Source: Alphaproteobacteria bacterium
Lineage (GTDB): Bacteria; Pseudomonadota; Alphaproteobacteria; Sphingomonadales; Sphingomonadaceae
Assembly: GCA_018828205.1 (NCBI GenBank)
Contig: JAHJWA010000368.1
Location: forward strand, 1 to 8,288
Length of the DNA stretch: 8,288 bases
Direction of reading: 5' to 3'
Each line of letters starts with the position of its first letter. Within the stretch, counting starts at the first letter, position 1. A program made the translations under genes and the position numbers. Shown here piece by piece: positions 5,520-8,288 of the stretch. Below the pieces are notes generated by a model. That model was not told the DNA's origin. It ran no database searches and saw only the letters and a program-made list of their open reading frames with translations.

Positions 5520-7685
5520 ATGATGAAACAGGTCTTTCGGGTCGCGACGAGTGCCATCGCGATCTGCGCGGCGATGCCCGTACTCGCGCAGGATAACGGC
5601 GACGCAGCCGAACCCATCGGCAATGAAATCGTCGTCACCGCCCAGAAACGAGACGAACGGGTCCAGGACGTTCCGATCTCGATCAGCGTGGTGAGCGGCG
5701 AGCGAATGCAGCAGAGCGGCGGCTCGCAACTGACAGATTACGCCGCCTATGTTCCCGGGCTTCAGGTCGACAACGCCGGTTCGCCCGGTCGTTCGACGCT
5801 CTCCTTGCGCGGGGTGGCGCCGATCGGCCCCGGAGCGACGGTCGGTATCTATCTCGACGACGCCCCGATCGGCTCGAGCGGGATCTACAATCGCTCGCAG
5901 ACCTTTACGCTCGATCTGCTGCCCTACGATATCGAACGACTCGAGGTGCTCCGCGGACCGCAGGGAACGCTATACGGTGCCAGCTCGATCGGAGGTCTGC
6001 TCAAATATGTAACCGTGGAGCCCGATCTCCAGGAACTCCAGGTTCACGCCACCGGCGAAGCCTTCACGATCGCCCATGGCGACGATATCGGATGGGGAGC
6101 GAGCGCGCGGGTCAGCGTCCCCTTGATCGCCGACGAGCTGGCGATCAGTGGCAGTTACTCGCGGCGCGATACGCCCGGGTATGTCGACAACATCCTGACC
6201 GGCGAAGAGGATGTAAACGACGCGGTCCAGCAGGGCGGCCGCGCGGCCTTGCTCTGGGAGCCCGCTTCGCCGTTGAGCGTCAGGCTGAGCGGGGTGTGGC
6301 AATCGGTCGATTCCGACAACATCAGCCTGATCTACGAAGGGATGGGCGGTACGTCACTGGTCCCGGCGGCGGACTTTCTGAGCACCAATGCCCAGCTCGA
6401 CGAGCCCTTCACCAGCGACTTCCAGTATTATTCCGGCTCGATCGCTTACGATTTCGGATTCGCCGAACTGAGTTCGACGACCTCCTACAGCAAGCTGGAC
6501 ATCCTCGAGGTAACCGATGCAACGCGCATCTTCGGCGTCGCCTTCGGTGGGTTCGCGCCTTATCCGGCGACGCTGGTTCAGAAAAAATGGACCGAAGAAG
6601 TTCGGTTGACCTCAGAGTCGAGCGATCGGTTCGAATGGATGGTAGGCTTCTTTTATACCGAAGAAGACAACACTCAGAGCCAGATCGTCCGTGCGCTCGA
6701 CGCCTCGGGTGAGCCGCTTGCGGGTATCGATCCCTTCGCCACGGTGGGCCTGCCCAACACGTACAAGGAACATGCCGTCTTCGGCAATGCGACGTGGAAG
6801 CTCAGTGATATGTTCCACCTCACGGGCGGCCTGCGCTGGGCGAGGAACGACCAGACCTTCAGCCAGAGCACCGAAATCCCGCTCGCGGGCCTCGAGATCA
6901 GCGGCGATGGCACTTCGAGCGAAGAGGTCGTTACCTACAGCATCAGCCCGCAGGTCAATCTCGACCGCGACACGATGGTCTATGCGCGCGTGGCAACCGG
7001 CTATCGCCCCGGTGGGCCCAATGTCGCGCTGCCAGGCTTTCCCACCACGGTCGGGTCGGAGCGGGTGACCAGCTATGAAGCCGGGATCAAACTCGGCCTG
7101 TTCGATCGCTCGGTGACATTCGATGCAGCGGCCTTTCTCCTCGACTGGACCGACCTGCAGACATCCGCCCCGTTCGCGGGCGGCATCAACGGACTGGTCA
7201 ACGCCGGGACCGCACAGAGCAAAGGGATCGAGGCCGCGCTGACGATCCAGCCGACCGCCGGGATGAACGTCGGCTGGAATTTCGCCTACACCGACGCCCA
7301 ATGCACCGAGACGACCGACGCCTGCACCGATGGCGATCAATTGCCCAACGTGCCCAAGATCTCCACGGCGATGACGGCGGACTACAGCTTCAATCTCGGC
7401 GGCTCGGCCGAGGCGCGGGTGGGCGGCGCCATACGATTGGTCGGCGACCGGATTTCGGACGTCGAGAGTTCGGCGCTGGCGGTTCCGGTCGAGGGATATG
7501 CGACCGCCGATCTCAACGCGTCGATCACCTTCGACCGCAATTGGACGCTGCGCGCCTATATCCGCAACCTGACCGATTCTCAGGGCCGGATCACCACCAA
7601 CGTGGCGACGACCAATCCCGGTTTTCTCTCGACCGCACCCTTGCAACCCCGCACATTGGGTGTCGCGGTGGATCTGTCCTTCTAA
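5520..7685 (+). CDS. TonB-dependent outer-membrane receptor
   Basis: The product is 721 residues. Residues 1-23 (MMKQVFRVATSAIAICAAMPVLA) are a signal peptide. A TonB-box-like EIVVTAQKR lies at about 36-44. The plug domain runs to about 160 and contains VPISISVVSG, the typical LSLRGVAP and GIYLDDAPI, and the end signature IERLEVLRGPQGTLYGASS. The rest is the 22-strand beta barrel, ending LGVAVDLSF with the terminal aromatic used for barrel assembly. Two cysteines at about 595 and 602 in an acidic extracellular-type loop could form a disulfide. I chose ATG 5520 because GGGGAA lies about 7 nt upstream and the signal peptide fits; ATG 5505 is a possible alternative. No iron-uptake gene is nearby; site C shares its layout with the dgcN and hydrolase promoters. 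I therefore infer a D-Glu-containing peptide or polymer as substrate rather than a siderophore. Confidence 0.93.
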   Translation: MMKQVFRVATSAIAICAAMPVLAQDNGDAAEPIGNEIVVTAQKRDERVQDVPISISVVSGERMQQSGGSQLTDYAAYVPGLQVDNAGSPGRSTLSLRGVAPIGPGATVGIYLDDAPIGSSGIYNRSQTFTLDLLPYDIERLEVLRGPQGTLYGASSIGGLLKYVTVEPDLQELQVHATGEAFTIAHGDDIGWGASARVSVPLIADELAISGSYSRRDTPGYVDNILTGEEDVNDAVQQGGRAALLWEPASPLSVRLSGVWQSVDSDNISLIYEGMGGTSLVPAADFLSTNAQLDEPFTSDFQYYSGSIAYDFGFAELSSTTSYSKLDILEVTDATRIFGVAFGGFAPYPATLVQKKWTEEVRLTSESSDRFEWMVGFFYTEEDNTQSQIVRALDASGEPLAGIDPFATVGLPNTYKEHAVFGNATWKLSDMFHLTGGLRWARNDQTFSQSTEIPLAGLEISGDGTSSEEVVTYSISPQVNLDRDTMVYARVATGYRPGGPNVALPGFPTTVGSERVTSYEAGIKLGLFDRSVTFDAAAFLLDWTDLQTSAPFAGGINGLVNAGTAQSKGIEAALTIQPTAGMNVGWNFAYTDAQCTETTDACTDGDQLPNVPKISTAMTADYSFNLGGSAEARVGGAIRLVGDRISDVESSALAVPVEGYATADLNASITFDRNWTLRAYIRNLTDSQGRITTNVATTNPGFLSTAPLQPRTLGVAVDLSF

Positions 7686-8123
7686 AGCGCAGCATGCCGT
7701 GTGCATGAGGTCTCCCGCCGACGCCCAACGAAGCTATACTTCTATGGGATTGCCGTTGTTTCCGGGCGACCGGAACCGGGCAGGCTCTGCCGGATGGGTG
7801 CTTTCCGACGGGACGCTTCGTGTCCACTGCGACATTCAAAGGACGAGCGAAATTGGCCGGCAGGTGGTCCCGCTAAGCCCTGTTCGGCGCTTCGAAAGAG
7901 CTGGACAATGATGGCCGATCTATAGCAGACCCAGGCCGTCGGATTGACACGCACGGCCACGATTGTGCGAGCGATTTTGGCGGAAGATCGGAAGAAGAAT
8001 CATATCAAACTATTTGAATATGAATTGCCCGCTCCTCCTTCTCCGCAATGGCTCGCGCCCAGAATGGCGCTGCGCCTCCGGTAGGAAAACGATCCTGCGG
8101 ATTTTGCGCGGCCAAGCTCTCAG
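7686..8123. other. 438-bp intergenic stretch with no supported gene
   Basis: Several overlapping short frames exist here, but none shows a recognisable domain, ribosome site or codon bias, and I reject them. Visible structures are a small stem CATGC/GCATG (7693-7707) just after the receptor stop, an AT-rich interrupted inverted repeat at 8000-8023 (TCATAT-CAAA against TTTG-A-ATATGA), and a stem GCGCC/GGCGC (8055-8070). A TTGACA at 7944-7949 has no acceptable -10 and lacks the TAGGAC element of the other three promoters. The AT-rich block is the most likely place for the promoter of the gene at 8124. Confidence 0.5.
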
Positions 8124-8288
8124 ATGAAGCATTGGCCGCTACGGCCGTGGATCATGGCTTCGGTCTGCGGGATCGGGGGGCTCATCTTCTGGCTCCTGAC
8201 CGACCACGATTACTCCAGCCCGCTTCCACCGGACAGGCAGGCGCTGGCGACCTTCGTCGCGGTGGCCACGATCGCATTCGCGCTGACC
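8124..8288 (+). CDS. DUF4153-like membrane protein, N-terminus only (cut by window edge)
   Basis: Fifty-five codons are open from the ATG at 8124 to the window end. The frame upstream is closed by a TAG at 8082-8084 with no other start between, so the start is well bounded although I see no strong ribosome site. The product begins MKHWPLRPWIMASVCGIGG and has two hydrophobic stretches (about 9-25 and 42-55) separated by a short acidic, proline-containing loop with DRQALATFVAVA. This resembles the beginning of DUF4153 membrane proteins of sphingomonads as I recall them; the match is from memory of a short segment. The 438-bp gap and absence of the shared operator suggest it is outside the D-Glu locus. 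Confidence 0.6.
   Translation, partial: MKHWPLRPWIMASVCGIGGLIFWLLTDHDYSSPLPPDRQALATFVAVATIAFALT

Noticed and set aside
6612..7706. Minus-strand open frame (364 codons) opposite the TonB receptor
   Set aside because: The sense strand encodes a full receptor barrel through this region; the antisense product has no recognisable features.
7693..7707. Terminator after the receptor gene
   Set aside because: Only a 5-bp stem with a 5-nt loop and no T-run; too weak to call.
7701..7925. Short plus-strand frames between the receptor and the DUF4153-like gene
   Set aside because: Overlapping frames compete, none has a good ribosome site, and the products are R/P/S/G-rich without motifs.
7944..7972. 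TTGACA as a fourth copy of the shared promoter
   Set aside because: No TAGGAC follows at 10 bp, there is no palindrome, and no -10-like hexamer occurs at 16-18 bp.

Overview
The window is GC-rich, densely packed alphaproteobacterial DNA, most probably from the Sphingomonadales (Erythrobacteraceae-like). The basis is the style of the TonB-dependent receptor (TonB box EIVVTAQKR, plug segment LYGASSIGGLLKYVT), the codon use, and a DUF4153-like N-terminus at the right edge. Taxonomy is inferred from protein style, not from a marker gene.

Layout, left to right. Minus strand: the first 42 codons of a YkvI-like membrane permease (1-126, cut by the edge), overlapping by ATGA the end of a DUF1611-family protein of the DgcN type (123-1163). 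A 229-bp gap follows, holding a promoter/operator and a strong hairpin. Then comes an enolase-superfamily epimerase/racemase of the DgcA / L-Ala-D/L-Glu epimerase type (1393-2400), which shares one base with a secreted, membrane-anchored serine beta-lactamase-fold hydrolase (2400-4382). Plus strand: a divergent XRE-HTH plus cupin regulator (4529-5155), a 364-bp intergenic region with small tandem repeats, a promoter/operator and a leader hairpin, then a 721-residue TonB-dependent outer-membrane receptor (5520-7685). A 438-bp stretch without a convincing gene follows, then the first 55 codons of a DUF4153-like membrane protein (8124 to the edge).

The genes read as one uptake and catabolism locus for a D-glutamate-containing nutrient: outer-membrane import (TonB receptor), periplasmic hydrolysis (serine hydrolase), inner-membrane transport (YkvI-like permease), and cytoplasmic conversion (DgcN acetylates D-Glu; DgcA racemises N-acetyl-D-Glu; alternatively DgcA epimerises a dipeptide). 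The DgcN/DgcA pair matches the D-Glu pathway described in marine Proteobacteria and halophilic archaea; the receptor, hydrolase, permease and XRE-cupin regulator around it are the less described part.

The strongest new observation is a shared cis element. Three promoter regions (before dgcN, before the hydrolase-dgcA pair, and before the receptor) carry the same arrangement, TTGACA - 10 bp - TAGGAC, merging into a palindromic operator built from the half-site ATTAGGACA / TGTCCTAAT. Every catabolic unit has one copy, and the copy at 4477-4512 lies just before the regulator gene. This predicts a locally encoded regulon controlled by the XRE-cupin protein.
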